The notes: generated by a model from the letters alone, not told the origin. A DNA stretch of 64,000 nucleotides from Thermoproteus sp. (GCA_038893495.1 JAWARJ010000001.1:947824-1011823), one strand, 5' to 3'. Shown: positions 15,726-25,259, counted from the stretch's first letter. Program-made: numbers and translations.

Positions 15726-16168
15726 GGTGGGTCTTGGAGCTCTTGCTCTCCGTGATCCTCGTGGCGTTGGCCGTATACGCCTTGACGCTACTGCCGAGGA
15801 GCCCGGTCTCGACCACCATGGGGAGACAAGACGTAGAGACGGCATATAACACCCTCCTGCAGTTGTCGATGAGCCCGACGTTCCTATCGGCGTTGCAGAG
15901 CGCCATATGTGCCGGCGACCCCACGACGGTCAAGTCCATCCTCGATACGGCGGTGCCGCAACCGTACGTCTATAATTTTACTGTATATCTAACGCCTAAC
16001 TCCCCACCGCCCAAATGTCTCATATGTGCCAAGTGGGGGCAGAAGTTGCTGTCCGTCGCCAGGCCGACCGGCTGGGCCGGTTCCTCCGCCTCCGCCTCAG
16101 CAACAGTCAACGCGGTGCTCCCAGATGGAACACAAGTGGAGCTACAACTAATCGTGGCTAGGCCATGA
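15722..16168 (+). CDS. Small membrane-anchored surface protein of the pilus-like locus
   Basis: A 148-aa protein with one N-terminal membrane segment (LELLLSVILVALAVYALTLL, residues about 4-23) and a soluble exterior with three Cys, two of them in KCLICAKW. It overlaps the genes on both sides by exactly 4 nt (ATGA) and must be made with them. The N-terminus lacks a prepilin-type Gly/Glu cleavage motif. I do not recognise a family. A minor subunit or anchor of the same surface structure is the reasonable guess. Confidence 0.7.
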   Translation: MRWVLELLLSVILVALAVYALTLLPRSPVSTTMGRQDVETAYNTLLQLSMSPTFLSALQSAICAGDPTTVKSILDTAVPQPYVYNFTVYLTPNSPPPKCLICAKWGQKLLSVARPTGWAGSSASASATVNAVLPDGTQVELQLIVARP

Positions 16169-19100
16169 GGGGACAGTGGATAGTCCTCACGGCGCTCGCC
16201 GTCGTGGTGGCAGTAGCGGTCATATATATGGCATACGTCTCGTCGCTGATAGTGCCCGTGGCGTCGATCCAGAGGCCGGCCTACGGCATAATGAGCCAAG
16301 ACTGGCCGGAGCTGGTGCAGGATCTAGCCGGCTACATCTTCTACCTTGCGGAGACTGGCGCCAGCTCTATCGCCACGGCAGCCCTCAACGCCGGGCTCTA
16401 CAATAACCTAACGGCCGGCTACCCGCTAGACCGATACCTACAGCTACAAGAGGCGGGCCAACTACTCGGCGCCTCCCTCTCCGCGTTGGAACAGAACTTA
16501 TTGCCGACGGGCACCTTCATACAGACGAGCTACCGCGTAAATCAAAGCGGCTTCGGGGGCACGCTGGGGCCCTACCCCGCCGCCGTGGTGCTCAGCAACA
16601 AGTACAACTTCACATACCTCCTCAAGTCAGGCGTGTTAGTCCTCACAAGCGACTACGCCTATAGGTTCTTGGTGGCGCCCAGCCAACCCATACAGTCGCC
16701 CTACGTCGTCATCTACTCGGCCGACGTGAGGCAACCCTCGGCCGTAGGTGAGCCCTACAGCTCGGCCCTTAAGACCATAATAGACCTCGCGAGGACCAAC
16801 AACGGTTACGACGCAAACCTCCTCAAACAGAGACTCTACTTGGTGTTAGTCAACAACACCGCGCTACAGGCCGCCTTGTCCTACTACGCCAGTAAGGGCT
16901 GCAACTACCTCAATTCCACGGTACGACAACAATTCCAAGCCCTGCTGAGCCAAGCCTTCGTGGTCCTGCCTTGGTGGTCCGAATACACCGGGTGTCCTTT
17001 CTGCCTCTTCGACTTCCAAATGCCCAGAGGCTCCCTCAACGTCGGGAACGGAAAGGCCGTCGAGGTGTTGGTGCTGATCTATAAGAATCCGACGAACACG
17101 CCCCAGCTGGGCCTCAACATCAACACGGCCCTAAGCCTATTCGGCATATCGCCTCCGCCGAACACCAATAACTACTGCCCGGCCTCCGCCAACAACCCCT
17201 ACGCCGTATACAACCTAGATGGAGTTGAGTACTTCTTCAACTCCAGCGATCTGGCGCAATGGAGCCGAGGTGTTTCGTACTCAACACGAGCTTGCCACTT
17301 GGCGCCCGGCGTTCAGCAAGCCGGGCCAGCCCCGACCCCTATAAATTATTCGACCCAAGTGTCTGTCTACGGCTCCAAGTACGGCGGCTTCGTATTAGGC
17401 GCCATATATCAAGCGAAGTCATACGATGTTGGCTATCTTGCGTGGAGCAACCCCATATCGATACAGCCCAGCTGGCCCGGCTATCAAGTTAGGACTCTGG
17501 TGAACGTAACGCAGGCGAATTCGTCCGAAATGGGCTTTCTGGCGCTTTACTTCGGCGGATATCAAAACATCAACCCCAGCAGTCCCACCTTCCCGTTCTG
17601 TGCCGATATGGTCGCAGTACAGCCCCACGGCTATCCGCAGACGCTGACCTGGTCCTATCTGCCTCAAGGTTACGGCTCCGGCCCCTGGCACGAATACAAC
17701 TGGCAGTACGGCGGCTCCTTCGTGTCGCTTCAAAGGCTGAGATGGTACGTCCTTTCGATCTCCCAACTAACCAGCGGATCGACGTATCTGGCTGTATATA
17801 AGTTTCTCTCGAACTCCTCGGGAGCCATGGCGCCTTATACGGGGCAGTGGCTATCTATGTCGTACATCAACAATTTCGCCATTGTGCTCGGCTCCGACAC
17901 GGAGGATGCGCCCGCCAGCACTACCAACAGTTGGATAGAGGAGGCCGTATATGCCTTCTTGGCCATAAGACCCTGGACCTACCCGGAGCCGGCCGTAGCC
18001 TTGACGCAACTCTCCGGCGCCCCCGTCTTGAACCCGCCCAGGAGGGTCGTGCTGGCCTACGGCAACTACTCGTCCGTATCGGCCAGAGTGTCGGGTATCG
18101 GCAACATATCGCTGGCCTTAGTCTTCGGCCTCAATATAACCCAGAGGCTTTCCGTCAACGCCTCGGCCGTGGGGGCCCGCCTTAAGCCCTACAACGCCAC
18201 CTACGGCATCTATACGCTCAACGTGACCGTCTCGGCGAATGTGCCCAGGTCGTCGCTGGGGGCCTCCTTCACCGCCATCTACAACTACGGAGGGGTACTC
18301 TACAACTACACCTGCGGCGTGTCGAACATCTGCAACCAGACTCTGCTGGCCTACTACGGGTGGGACGGCCGTAGCGATATATCGCTCTACAACGTCTCGG
18401 CGCTCGTGCCCCTGCACTCTACGCCGGCCTTTCTGGCGAACCTCATGGGCATCACCTTCGCCGTGGGCAACCTGACCGCTGTCCACCCCAACGCCTACTA
18501 CAACTGGTCCGGCAACTCGTTGCTCCTAGTTAACAACGGCACCATGGACGCCGTGTTCTACTTCCCGTGGTACGGCAACTCGCCTACAGTCAGCTCAGTG
18601 ACGCCCAACGACGGCGTGTTCGGAGCCAGGCTGGACATAACCTCGCCGAGCGGCAACTACACGCTGGTCATGGTCCCGCCCTACAGCGCCGTCAACGTGA
18701 CCTTCTACGGCCAGTACGTGGCCCAAATTAAGAACAACTTCCCGAACAAATACGCGCCGGCCTGGGAGCGGAAATATATAAACCCCATGCCATGGCCTCC
18801 AGCGACTAACACAGGGACTTGCAAATTCGTCCCTGTGTACTTCCCCTCGCCCTATCCCGGCGACAGGTTCGTCCTCATGGTTCCGCCCAGCGTGCTTAGC
18901 GCCTTAGGGCTCGGCGCAAAGGACGTGGGTTCCATATTTATATTCAACGGCTCTTGGCAACCCCAGCAACCCCAAAACGGACTTCCGTACATAGTGGGAA
19001 GTTACGGAGAACTGTGGGTCAACATCACGGCGTCACCTGGCTGGTTCGCTTACAGAGGGACCCTCTTGGCGCTATGTAAGAGTAGTAGCAGTAGTGGAAC

Positions 19101-19785
19101 GGGGGCTTCTGGTCCGTCTCAGAGTAAAGGTGGTAAAAGTAGTAGCGGGACGGGGGCCCTTGGTCCGTCTCAAATCTTTCTGAAATATATAAATTCTACT
19201 CTTTTGCAAAACAGCGGAGGCGTCATAAACGTTGGCCTCTCCAATTACCCCTACGGTTTCGCCGTACTGGTCAACATAACATCATCCCAAACTCGAGGCA
19301 TGATACCTACTCTTCCTGATTACGTATGGCTAGGCAACTCGTCGAGTCCATCGTCCGGTCCTAGCAGTTGTCGCTGGCTGGGGCCTGGAGTAATAATGTA
19401 TCAATCTGGCACGCAACCACCCTGGTGGAACCAATACGGCGGGGTTTGTTACAACCAGTATGTCTGGCAGAATAACGGCTCGGGGACCCCTGTTTATTTC
19501 ATCTTCGGAGTAACAGCGAATTTTGTGAACTTCCACATAGCGACTGTTAACAGCAACGGTGTTAAAAGCAACGGTGTGTTGAATGACTACACCTTATGGT
19601 GGTTTAACGGGTGGCCGAATACTCAGTATAACTCCGCAGTAGTCACTGGGGGGTATAACGGACCTATGCGCAACTTCCAGTATGTTTACGCCTCTGGCGT
19701 AAATAGCTATGGGGTGGACATTTTGCCGTACATGTGGCCTCTGCCATATTTCATAGTCAACGGGAGGCAGTACACGACCATATGA
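16165..19785 (+). CDS. Giant surface protein (1206 aa) of the pilus-like locus
   Basis: It has one N-terminal membrane helix (residues about 4-30) and then nearly 1200 exterior residues with very many Asn-x-Ser/Thr sites and high Tyr, Ser, Gly and Pro. Residues about 420-620 have a lectin-like beta pattern ending in WIEEAVYAFLAIRPWTYPEP. This reminds me of DUF2341/LamG-type sugar-binding domains (inference). A Ser/Gly linker with a duplicated SSGTGxxGPSQ unit lies near residues 976-1002. It separates a C-terminal domain of about 200 residues whose codon choice is visibly more A/T-rich than the rest. It could be an adhesin or tip protein, or an S-layer-associated protein. No homologue can be named from sequence alone. 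Confidence 0.75.
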   Translation: MRGQWIVLTALAVVVAVAVIYMAYVSSLIVPVASIQRPAYGIMSQDWPELVQDLAGYIFYLAETGASSIATAALNAGLYNNLTAGYPLDRYLQLQEAGQLLGASLSALEQNLLPTGTFIQTSYRVNQSGFGGTLGPYPAAVVLSNKYNFTYLLKSGVLVLTSDYAYRFLVAPSQPIQSPYVVIYSADVRQPSAVGEPYSSALKTIIDLARTNNGYDANLLKQRLYLVLVNNTALQAALSYYASKGCNYLNSTVRQQFQALLSQAFVVLPWWSEYTGCPFCLFDFQMPRGSLNVGNGKAVEVLVLIYKNPTNTPQLGLNINTALSLFGISPPPNTNNYCPASANNPYAVYNLDGVEYFFNSSDLAQWSRGVSYSTRACHLAPGVQQAGPAPTPINYSTQVSVYGSKYGGFVLGAIYQAKSYDVGYLAWSNPISIQPSWPGYQVRTLVNVTQANSSEMGFLALYFGGYQNINPSSPTFPFCADMVAVQPHGYPQTLTWSYLPQGYGSGPWHEYNWQYGGSFVSLQRLRWYVLSISQLTSGSTYLAVYKFLSNSSGAMAPYTGQWLSMSYINNFAIVLGSDTEDAPASTTNSWIEEAVYAFLAIRPWTYPEPAVALTQLSGAPVLNPPRRVVLAYGNYSSVSARVSGIGNISLALVFGLNITQRLSVNASAVGARLKPYNATYGIYTLNVTVSANVPRSSLGASFTAIYNYGGVLYNYTCGVSNICNQTLLAYYGWDGRSDISLYNVSALVPLHSTPAFLANLMGITFAVGNLTAVHPNAYYNWSGNSLLLVNNGTMDAVFYFPWYGNSPTVSSVTPNDGVFGARLDITSPSGNYTLVMVPPYSAVNVTFYGQYVAQIKNNFPNKYAPAWERKYINPMPWPPATNTGTCKFVPVYFPSPYPGDRFVLMVPPSVLSALGLGAKDVGSIFIFNGSWQPQQPQNGLPYIVGSYGELWVNITASPGWFAYRGTLLALCKSSSSSGTGASGPSQSKGGKSSSGTGALGPSQIFLKYINSTLLQNSGGVINVGLSNYPYGFAVLVNITSSQTRGMIPTLPDYVWLGNSSSPSSGPSSCRWLGPGVIMYQSGTQPPWWNQYGGVCYNQYVWQNNGSGTPVYFIFGVTANFVNFHIATVNSNGVKSNGVLNDYTLWWFNGWPNTQYNSAVVTGGYNGPMRNFQYVYASGVNSYGVDILPYMWPLPYFIVNGRQYTTI
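19090..19172 (+). repeat. Imperfect direct repeat encoding a Ser/Gly linker
   Basis: Two units of about 32 bases (19090-19121 and 19141-19172) differ at a handful of positions and encode SSGTGASGPSQ and SSGTGALGPSQ. They sit at the hinge between the main body and the C-terminal domain of the giant surface protein. Confidence 0.75.
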
Positions 19786-19865
19786 CGCGGGCCCGCCGGC
19801 GTCTTGGGCAGGCTTCAACGGCTCGGGACAACGTAAAATATATATCCCGTAGCGGCGGCGCGGCT

Positions 19866-20567
19866 GTGTCCTCTCGACGCGCCTTGAGGGGCTTGGAGGC
19901 GCTTGAGACCGCTATACTCTTGGCTATTTCTCTCGCCATAATATTCGGCGCGGTGCCCTACATCATCCAGACCATTTATCAGATCGAGGCATCCCTAGAG
20001 GCCAAGAACTACGCGGCGTTTTTGGTGGCTCTGGCCGATTCCTTGGAGTCCGACTTCGGCATGGCGGGAGTCCAGAGGATGTATCAACTCCCCAACTCCT
20101 ACTTCGGCACGTTCTACGTGAGGGCCGTCCCGCTTAAAGTCGTCGTGCAGTGCGGCGCACAGACCTACACCTACTACTTCAAGGAGCTCGTGGTCGGCTA
20201 CAACTCGACGTATGTGGAGTTCGGCAACTCCATGCTCAGAGGTCTCAACGGCTCTCTTGCGGTGCCCATAGGCGAGCCCGTGGTGGCTCTCAACTCGACC
20301 TACCCCCGCTCCTTGAGGCTATACAGCAGGGTTGTTTACGTCAATGGCTCGTCTCTCTACCTCTACACCATATCCGCCTCCTTCGTGCCGCAGGGCTCCG
20401 GCAGGTCGCTCGCCTACACGATAGGCCCCTTGAACTACACGTCGACTCCCTGCAATGGGCTCGTCACGGTGGTCGCGTCGAGCGGTCTCGGCTCTAAGGC
20501 CATAACGGTCTCCGTCAAAAACGGCGTATATCTCGTCTGGAACAACGTGACTTTCTACTGGAAATGA
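19866..20567 (+). CDS. Type IV pilin-like protein with prepilin cleavage motif
   Basis: A 233-aa protein. The N-terminus runs RALRG then LEALETAILLAISLAII: a basic leader, a Gly, then Glu at +5 of the mature helix, the classic class III/type IV prepilin signal. The exterior is Ser/Thr/Tyr-rich with N-x-S/T sites and strand patterns. An open frame extends upstream to 19734, but I start at the GTG at 19866. A TATA box (AAAATATATATC) lies about 26 bases before it, and the leader is the right length only from there. It therefore begins a second promoter unit inside the locus. It overlaps the next pilin-like gene by 4 nt. Confidence 0.78.
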   Translation: MSSRRALRGLEALETAILLAISLAIIFGAVPYIIQTIYQIEASLEAKNYAAFLVALADSLESDFGMAGVQRMYQLPNSYFGTFYVRAVPLKVVVQCGAQTYTYYFKELVVGYNSTYVEFGNSMLRGLNGSLAVPIGEPVVALNSTYPRSLRLYSRVVYVNGSSLYLYTISASFVPQGSGRSLAYTIGPLNYTSTPCNGLVTVVASSGLGSKAITVSVKNGVYLVWNNVTFYWK

Positions 20568-21142
20568 GGGGTATCACCGCAATCGAGGCGGCTCTGCTCT
20601 TCGGCTTTCTGGCCGCCGCCTACATAGTCATATCCTATTTGGTGTGGCTCATGTCCTACCAGTCCTTTAGGGACGAGGCCTCCACGACCGCGTCGCTGAT
20701 GGTCCAATACGTCGCCTCCCAGGTGGCCGACCTAATGGCCTCGTCCCTCACGCCAGGCGTGAGGACCATCAGCTACAAGCTCTTCCTCCCGACGCAGTTC
20801 CCCAACCTCGACGCCTACTCCTACTCAATAGCTCTCATAAACAACGCCACCAGGCCCGGCGTGGTCTCGTTGTACGTATTGGCCAACTTCTCCGCATACC
20901 GCGGCTCGTTCTCTGCATATCTCTACAAGATATCGGCCTTCGCCTACAGCCTAAACGCCTCATATGCCGGCGTAAAGATATACGCCACTAATTTCGACAA
21001 GGCCCTAGGAGGTCCCCAATGTATCGTCCCGTCGCCTCTAGGCGGGACCGCCGTAAACCTCACTATGAGCGGATGCGGCGCGGTCTGGCTCGCGCCGACC
21101 CCTGCAAACTATAAGGTACTCACAGTGGTGAGGACCAAGTGA
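20564..21142 (+). CDS. Type IV pilin-like protein with prepilin cleavage motif
   Basis: A 192-aa protein with a very short leader: MRG followed by ITAIEAALLFGFLAAAYIVI. Cleavage after Gly would give a mature helix with Glu at +5. The exterior is Ser/Thr/Tyr-rich with N-x-S/T sites; Cys residues in PQCIVPS and SGCGAV may pair. It overlaps the preceding pilin-like gene by 4 nt, so the two probably form a pair of subunits in fixed ratio. The signal motif makes export and assembly by a type IV pilus machine likely; the TadC-like protein and ATPase for that lie just downstream. Confidence 0.78.
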   Translation: MRGITAIEAALLFGFLAAAYIVISYLVWLMSYQSFRDEASTTASLMVQYVASQVADLMASSLTPGVRTISYKLFLPTQFPNLDAYSYSIALINNATRPGVVSLYVLANFSAYRGSFSAYLYKISAFAYSLNASYAGVKIYATNFDKALGGPQCIVPSPLGGTAVNLTMSGCGAVWLAPTPANYKVLTVVRTK

Positions 21143-21207
21143 GCGGCTTCGCCGACAGGGCGGCTCGGTCGGCGAGAAGGCTCGGCGTGAGGCCAGAGGA
21201 GGTGTGA
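21139..21207 (+). CDS. Possible 22-aa mini-ORF coupled to the pilin-like gene
   Basis: A GTG overlaps the pilin-like gene's stop codon (GTGA) and opens 22 codons (MSGFADRAARSARRLGVRPEEV) that end in TGA. The peptide is basic and helix-forming. It may be a real coupled micro-ORF, the remains of a longer gene, or chance in G/C-rich DNA. No ribosome or homology evidence is available. Confidence 0.25.
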   Translation: MSGFADRAARSARRLGVRPEEV

Positions 21208-21231
21208 GGGATTAGTTCGCGGCTTTGTGCG

Positions 21232-21846
21232 ATGTGGTTGGTGGATCCCTTGGAGTGGCAATACATAATGACGTTGGTGCGTTCGTTGTTGCCAGAACTC
21301 TCGTTCCATAGGGACGGCGAGGCCGCCCTCGCGGCCTCTAGGCTCGGCGGCCTCCCTATCGGCGTGCTGGCCTCTTTCAACTGGTCCAGGCCGGTGATAT
21401 ACATGCCTCCCTTCGAGCGGCTGGTTGAGGGCACTGTGGTGGTGGCGGTCGAAGGTTATACAGCCAGGCGGCTTATGGAGCATGGCGTGAAGCCCGACGT
21501 GGTTGTGACCGACTTAGACTACGAGCCGGAGCATGTAAGCCTGGGCTCCATCGCCGTGGTGCACGCCCATGGCGATAACATCGACAGACTGCCCCTCGCC
21601 CCGCCGAGGCGCATCTTCACGGTCCAAGTCCCGCCTCCCCCGGGCACGTACAACGTGGGGGGCTTCACGGACGGCGACAGGGCGGCCTATCTGGCCTACG
21701 CCCTCGGCGCCCAGGCGCTTGTAATTAGCGGCTTCCGCCCCGATTTGCCCATAAAGCGCTACGACTCGGTGAAGATAAGGAAGTTAGCTCTAGCCGAGAC
21801 GTTGTTGCGCCGCCTCTCTAGGAGACTCGACATTAAGTTCATCTGA
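21232..21846 (+). CDS. mptE: 6-hydroxymethyl-7,8-dihydropterin pyrophosphokinase, MptE-type (DUF115)
   Basis: A 204-aa protein of the archaeal DUF115/MptE family, which adds pyrophosphate to hydroxymethyl-dihydropterin in pterin cofactor synthesis. Signature segments: VVTDLDYEPEHV, VVHAHGDN and VGGFTDGDRAAYLAYALGA. Several acidic and His residues are suitable for Mg-ATP. It is unrelated in function to the surrounding pilus-like genes and seems only to share the locus. Its 3' end overlaps the convergent gene by 57 bp. Start ATG; no clear TATA box was found, so it may be read through from the pilin-like genes. Confidence 0.82.
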   Translation: MWLVDPLEWQYIMTLVRSLLPELSFHRDGEAALAASRLGGLPIGVLASFNWSRPVIYMPPFERLVEGTVVVAVEGYTARRLMEHGVKPDVVVTDLDYEPEHVSLGSIAVVHAHGDNIDRLPLAPPRRIFTVQVPPPPGTYNVGGFTDGDRAAYLAYALGAQALVISGFRPDLPIKRYDSVKIRKLALAETLLRRLSRRLDIKFI

Positions 21847-22116
21847 AAATTCCACCAACATCTCCAGCGACCTCTCCAACTGTCTCAGCCTCTCAGCGTG
21901 GTCTTCGAACTGGACGTACGCCTCCAGCGGCACCTTCATGTCCATCATGTCCTCGCCTGCTATATAGACGCATAGGGAGCCTCTACACACCGTCAGTGTG
22001 TATATAGTCCTATAGGGATACAGCTCTGTATAGAACCAAAGAAATCCGCCTATAGAGCGGAGGGCCTCAACAGCCCTCGGGTCTCTGCCCAATCTCAATA
22101 TCTTCTCCCTATCCAT
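21790..22116 (-). CDS. Hypothetical protein
   Basis: A 108-aa soluble protein. An N-terminal segment (DREKILRLGRDPRAVEALRSIG) is followed by aromatic strands (FLWFYTELYPYRTIYTLTV) and a C-terminal helix likely to be a short coiled coil (AERLRQLERSLEMLVEF). A TATA-like ATATATGTAAAA lies about 22 bases before the ATG, which supports expression. The last 57 bases lie antisense to the end of mptE. I recognise no family. Confidence 0.55.
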   Translation of the reverse strand: MDREKILRLGRDPRAVEALRSIGGFLWFYTELYPYRTIYTLTVCRGSLCVYIAGEDMMDMKVPLEAYVQFEDHAERLRQLERSLEMLVEFSDELNVESPREAAQQRLG

Positions 22117-22200
22117 GTCCCACCTGTTTTACATATATTAATACTTCGAGCCGCCGTCAGCATAACGCAAGCAATATATAGCCGGGCTTAGTCCTAACGA

Positions 22201-23775
22201 GTGAACATTTACGACTTCTTCATGAGGGGTATCGAGAGGACTGACCTAGACCCGTTGAGCTTCCGCCAGACCGTAAGGCTGGCGCTGTTGGGGGGAGCCG
22301 CCATGGTCGCCTTGGGGGCCTTCTTCACGTTGATGCGCGCATTCCCTCTGGGGCCCTTGTTCTTAGGTCTCGGCGTCTTTCTGATATTCGTCCCCAAAGT
22401 TATAATAAACGTACGCGCCACGTCGATAAGGGAGTTGCTCAATATGGAGATACCCTTCTTGACGGTCTTGGTGCAGATGACATTCGCCACTAAGGCTCCG
22501 TTGGATCTAGCCATACAGCGCATGATGAGGTATAAAGAGCTGCCCGGCATAAGGACTCTCGCGACTACCGCTTGGAACAACACGAGGATGCTGGGGATGG
22601 AGCCGATGGACGCCCTCAAGCGCGCCGTGGAGAAGCTGGCCCCGCAGAAGTTGATATACCGCTTTAATTCCCTCTATACGGCGTTGAGGGTGGGCGAGGA
22701 CATAATCGCGAAGCTCTCGCTCTATATGGACATGGATATGGTGGAATTCTCGACGGGAATGCAGAGGCGTATGGACTCGTTGGTGTCCGCGATATCGGCC
22801 ACCATAGTGGGTCTGGCCATGCTGTCGGTCACGGCGATAGTTATAGGCAGAGGCAACGCCGCTATTTTCGTGCTCATGGGAGGTCTGCTCCCCGCCGTTA
22901 TGGGTGCCGTTATGGGCATGATAATAAATGTGCCCCTACTCAAGATGGACTTCAGGATCTGGCCTCTGATATTCGCCATAATTTCAGGCGTCGTTCTGAT
23001 AGTCTTGGGCTTCTTCCTGAACTTCGGTATATACACGCCTCTGGCGGCCGCCGCGGTGTCCGCTCTGGGGTACTTCGCGACTAGGGAGAAGATAAACGCG
23101 CGTTCCTTCGAGAGGGGCTTCATGGATTTCTCCTACGTCGTCCTGGACGAGTTGAAGAGGTCGCCGTCGATAGTTAGGGCCATGGAGAACGCCGTCATGT
23201 ACGGCAATTTCGGCGACTTTACGCCTAGGGCCGCCTCTACGCTCAACGCGATTAAGTCCGGCATAACCGAACTGGAGGAGGTCGTCGTGAGGGGGATGCA
23301 GCCCATCATGGCGATAGTGGCCAGGATATTTTTCGACATACATAGACTGGGCACGCTTCCCCGCTCCACAGTGGACCAGCTACAGAACTTCGTGGCGAAG
23401 CTCTTCGACTATAGGGAGCAGTTGAGCAAGGCGTTGGGCATAGTGAGGCTCCTCGCAGTGCTCGGCGCGGCCATGGTCGCCTTCGTCAACACGTCGATGA
23501 TAATAATGAGCCAGGCCATGGCCGGCATTTCGGGCGGGGGACCTGCCCCCATGGCGGGCCTCGGGGGAGGGGGCATAGAGATGAACTTCCTCTATCTGGC
23601 CTTCGGCATGTTGGCCATAGGCTACTACTTCCTCTTCGCGAAGGTCAGCTTCTCCACGAGAGGAGGGCTTATATACCTTTCCGTGTTCTATCTGGCCATG
23701 TTCTTTGTGATTATAGCGACTACAAATATCTTTAAGCCGACAAGCGGCAATCCCTCCTCCTTAGGGATACCATGA
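22201..23775 (+). CDS. TadC/PilC-like pilus assembly platform membrane protein
   Basis: A 524-aa polytopic protein with at least seven hydrophobic segments. It has two copies of the T2SF-type cytoplasmic helical region, around residues 75-190 (FLTVLVQMTFATKAPLDLAIQ) and 310-400 (MDFSYVVLDELKRSPSIVRAM). Such proteins form the inner-membrane platform of type IV pili, Tad pili and archaella, and pair with the ATPase encoded next. The GTG start lies about 26 bases after the TATA core AATATATAG, so a new unit begins here. A Gly-rich loop (GGGPAPMAGLGGGG) lies between the last membrane segments. The end overlaps the ATPase gene by 4 nt. Duplicated platform domains in one chain also occur in archaellar FlaJ-like proteins. 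Confidence 0.85.
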   Translation: MNIYDFFMRGIERTDLDPLSFRQTVRLALLGGAAMVALGAFFTLMRAFPLGPLFLGLGVFLIFVPKVIINVRATSIRELLNMEIPFLTVLVQMTFATKAPLDLAIQRMMRYKELPGIRTLATTAWNNTRMLGMEPMDALKRAVEKLAPQKLIYRFNSLYTALRVGEDIIAKLSLYMDMDMVEFSTGMQRRMDSLVSAISATIVGLAMLSVTAIVIGRGNAAIFVLMGGLLPAVMGAVMGMIINVPLLKMDFRIWPLIFAIISGVVLIVLGFFLNFGIYTPLAAAAVSALGYFATREKINARSFERGFMDFSYVVLDELKRSPSIVRAMENAVMYGNFGDFTPRAASTLNAIKSGITELEEVVVRGMQPIMAIVARIFFDIHRLGTLPRSTVDQLQNFVAKLFDYREQLSKALGIVRLLAVLGAAMVAFVNTSMIIMSQAMAGISGGGPAPMAGLGGGGIEMNFLYLAFGMLAIGYYFLFAKVSFSTRGGLIYLSVFYLAMFFVIIATTNIFKPTSGNPSSLGIP

Positions 23776-25259
23776 GCGCCCCCCGCACTCTAGGCTTCAG
23801 AATGGAGCAATGCCCCGGCATACCCGTGGAGGACTACGGAGTGGAGGGCGCGAGGATAACCATACATAAATACGAAGACGGCTTCTGCTACTCCGTAAAC
23901 TTCGCCTTTCCGTATTCCGACAAGGTGGGAGAATACGTCTATAAGATCATCGAGTACCTCACGGCGAGACAGGTCGTTAGGCCCAATATGACCAGGGAGG
24001 AGCTCGGGAAGCTCATCGAGATGGCTATGGCCGACGTGGGGGTCCCCAGACCGCTGAGGGCGCCTGTGCGTTTTTACGTCCAGCTGGAGGCCGCCGACTA
24101 TTCGTACCTCACCCCCCTGCTGTACGACATGAGGCTGGAGAACGTCAACATAAACGGGACGGACAGCCCCATCTATGTAGACCATAGGGACTACGGCTAC
24201 AACATAAGGACCAACGTGATCCCGACGGATAAGGAGGTCCTCCTCAGAATAGTGAGCAGAGTTTACGCCGAGACGGGCAGACCCCTCAACGAGCAGTACC
24301 CAATACAGGACACGTTTTTGAGGTTGCCCAACGGGGCTCTGTTGAGATTCGCGACGGCGATGTCCGGAAAGACCTCTCGCAATCCGCCGTACGTCTCGGT
24401 CCGTATACAGCCGCCGGAGCCCATATCTCCCACCAAGCTCATTAAGAACAAGACCATCTCGGCGTTGGGGCTGGCCTATTTGTGGTACCTCTTCGAGAAC
24501 CTCAAGTCCATTATGATCATAGGAGGCACGGGCTCCGGCAAGACGACGCTCCTAAACGCCCTGCTGGTGTTACTGCCCCACAAGCGCATAGCGGTGGCCG
24601 AGGAGACCCCTGAGATACGCCTCCCCAAGAGCTTCACCAACTCGGTCCTCCTCTTCACCTCGCCGCTCTACGACTACCAGAAGAACCTCCCGGGCTCCGA
24701 ATCTGCGATATACCTCATAGACCTAGTCCGCTATTTGCTACGCGCGAGGCCCGATATAGTGGTGATAGGCGAGAGCCGCGGCCGCGAGATACACGAATTG
24801 ATACAGGGCATTCTGACGGGCCACGGCGGCGCCACCACCTTCCACGCGGAGGACATGGTGGAGGCCTTCATGAGGATGACAGGAGAGGCCATGGGGGTCT
24901 CGCCGGAACACATATCTGCCTTCAGCGTCGTCGCGGTAGTCAAAAAGTTCGATTGGGGCAGGCGCGTCACCTCGCTGACTGAGGTGGTCTGGCTGAGGGC
25001 CTACCCCTATCCCGCCCTCAATAGGATAAAGATAAAGGAGGAGGAATTCGGCCTCGTGGAGGTCGGCATCTACGACCGCAATAAAGACCTCTTCACGGTG
25101 GATCTGAAGAGGTCCTTCTGGTTGCAGAGACTCGGCGGCTACGAGGAGGTCATGACGCGCGCCGAGTTGCTACAGGCGCTGGCCGATAAGGGCGTCCTTG
25201 ACGCGGAGGCTGTAGCCGAGGCCGTAAGGCAGTACTATAGGCTCAAGAAGAAGGCGTGA
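23772..25259 (+). CDS. VirB11/CpaF/PilB-type secretion ATPase
   Basis: A 495-aa ATPase that powers pilus or secretion assembly. The N-terminal domain of about 230 residues is followed by the Walker A GGTGSGKTT near residue 251, an Asp-box region AVAEETPEIRLP, the Walker B-like DIVVIGESRG near residue 326, and the His-box segment LTGHGGATTFHAED. The motor drives extension of filaments built from the type IV pilin-like proteins. It overlaps the platform gene upstream and a small gene downstream by 4 nt each. Only one ATPase is present; no separate PilT-like retraction motor is seen in the window. Confidence 0.9.
   Translation: MSAPRTLGFRMEQCPGIPVEDYGVEGARITIHKYEDGFCYSVNFAFPYSDKVGEYVYKIIEYLTARQVVRPNMTREELGKLIEMAMADVGVPRPLRAPVRFYVQLEAADYSYLTPLLYDMRLENVNINGTDSPIYVDHRDYGYNIRTNVIPTDKEVLLRIVSRVYAETGRPLNEQYPIQDTFLRLPNGALLRFATAMSGKTSRNPPYVSVRIQPPEPISPTKLIKNKTISALGLAYLWYLFENLKSIMIIGGTGSGKTTLLNALLVLLPHKRIAVAEETPEIRLPKSFTNSVLLFTSPLYDYQKNLPGSESAIYLIDLVRYLLRARPDIVVIGESRGREIHELIQGILTGHGGATTFHAEDMVEAFMRMTGEAMGVSPEHISAFSVVAVVKKFDWGRRVTSLTEVVWLRAYPYPALNRIKIKEEEFGLVEVGIYDRNKDLFTVDLKRSFWLQRLGGYEEVMTRAELLQALADKGVLDAEAVAEAVRQYYRLKKKA

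Noticed and set aside
19734..19865. Extended start of the pilin-like gene at 19866
   Set aside because: It overlaps the end of the giant surface protein, places a TATA box inside coding sequence and makes the prepilin leader far too long.
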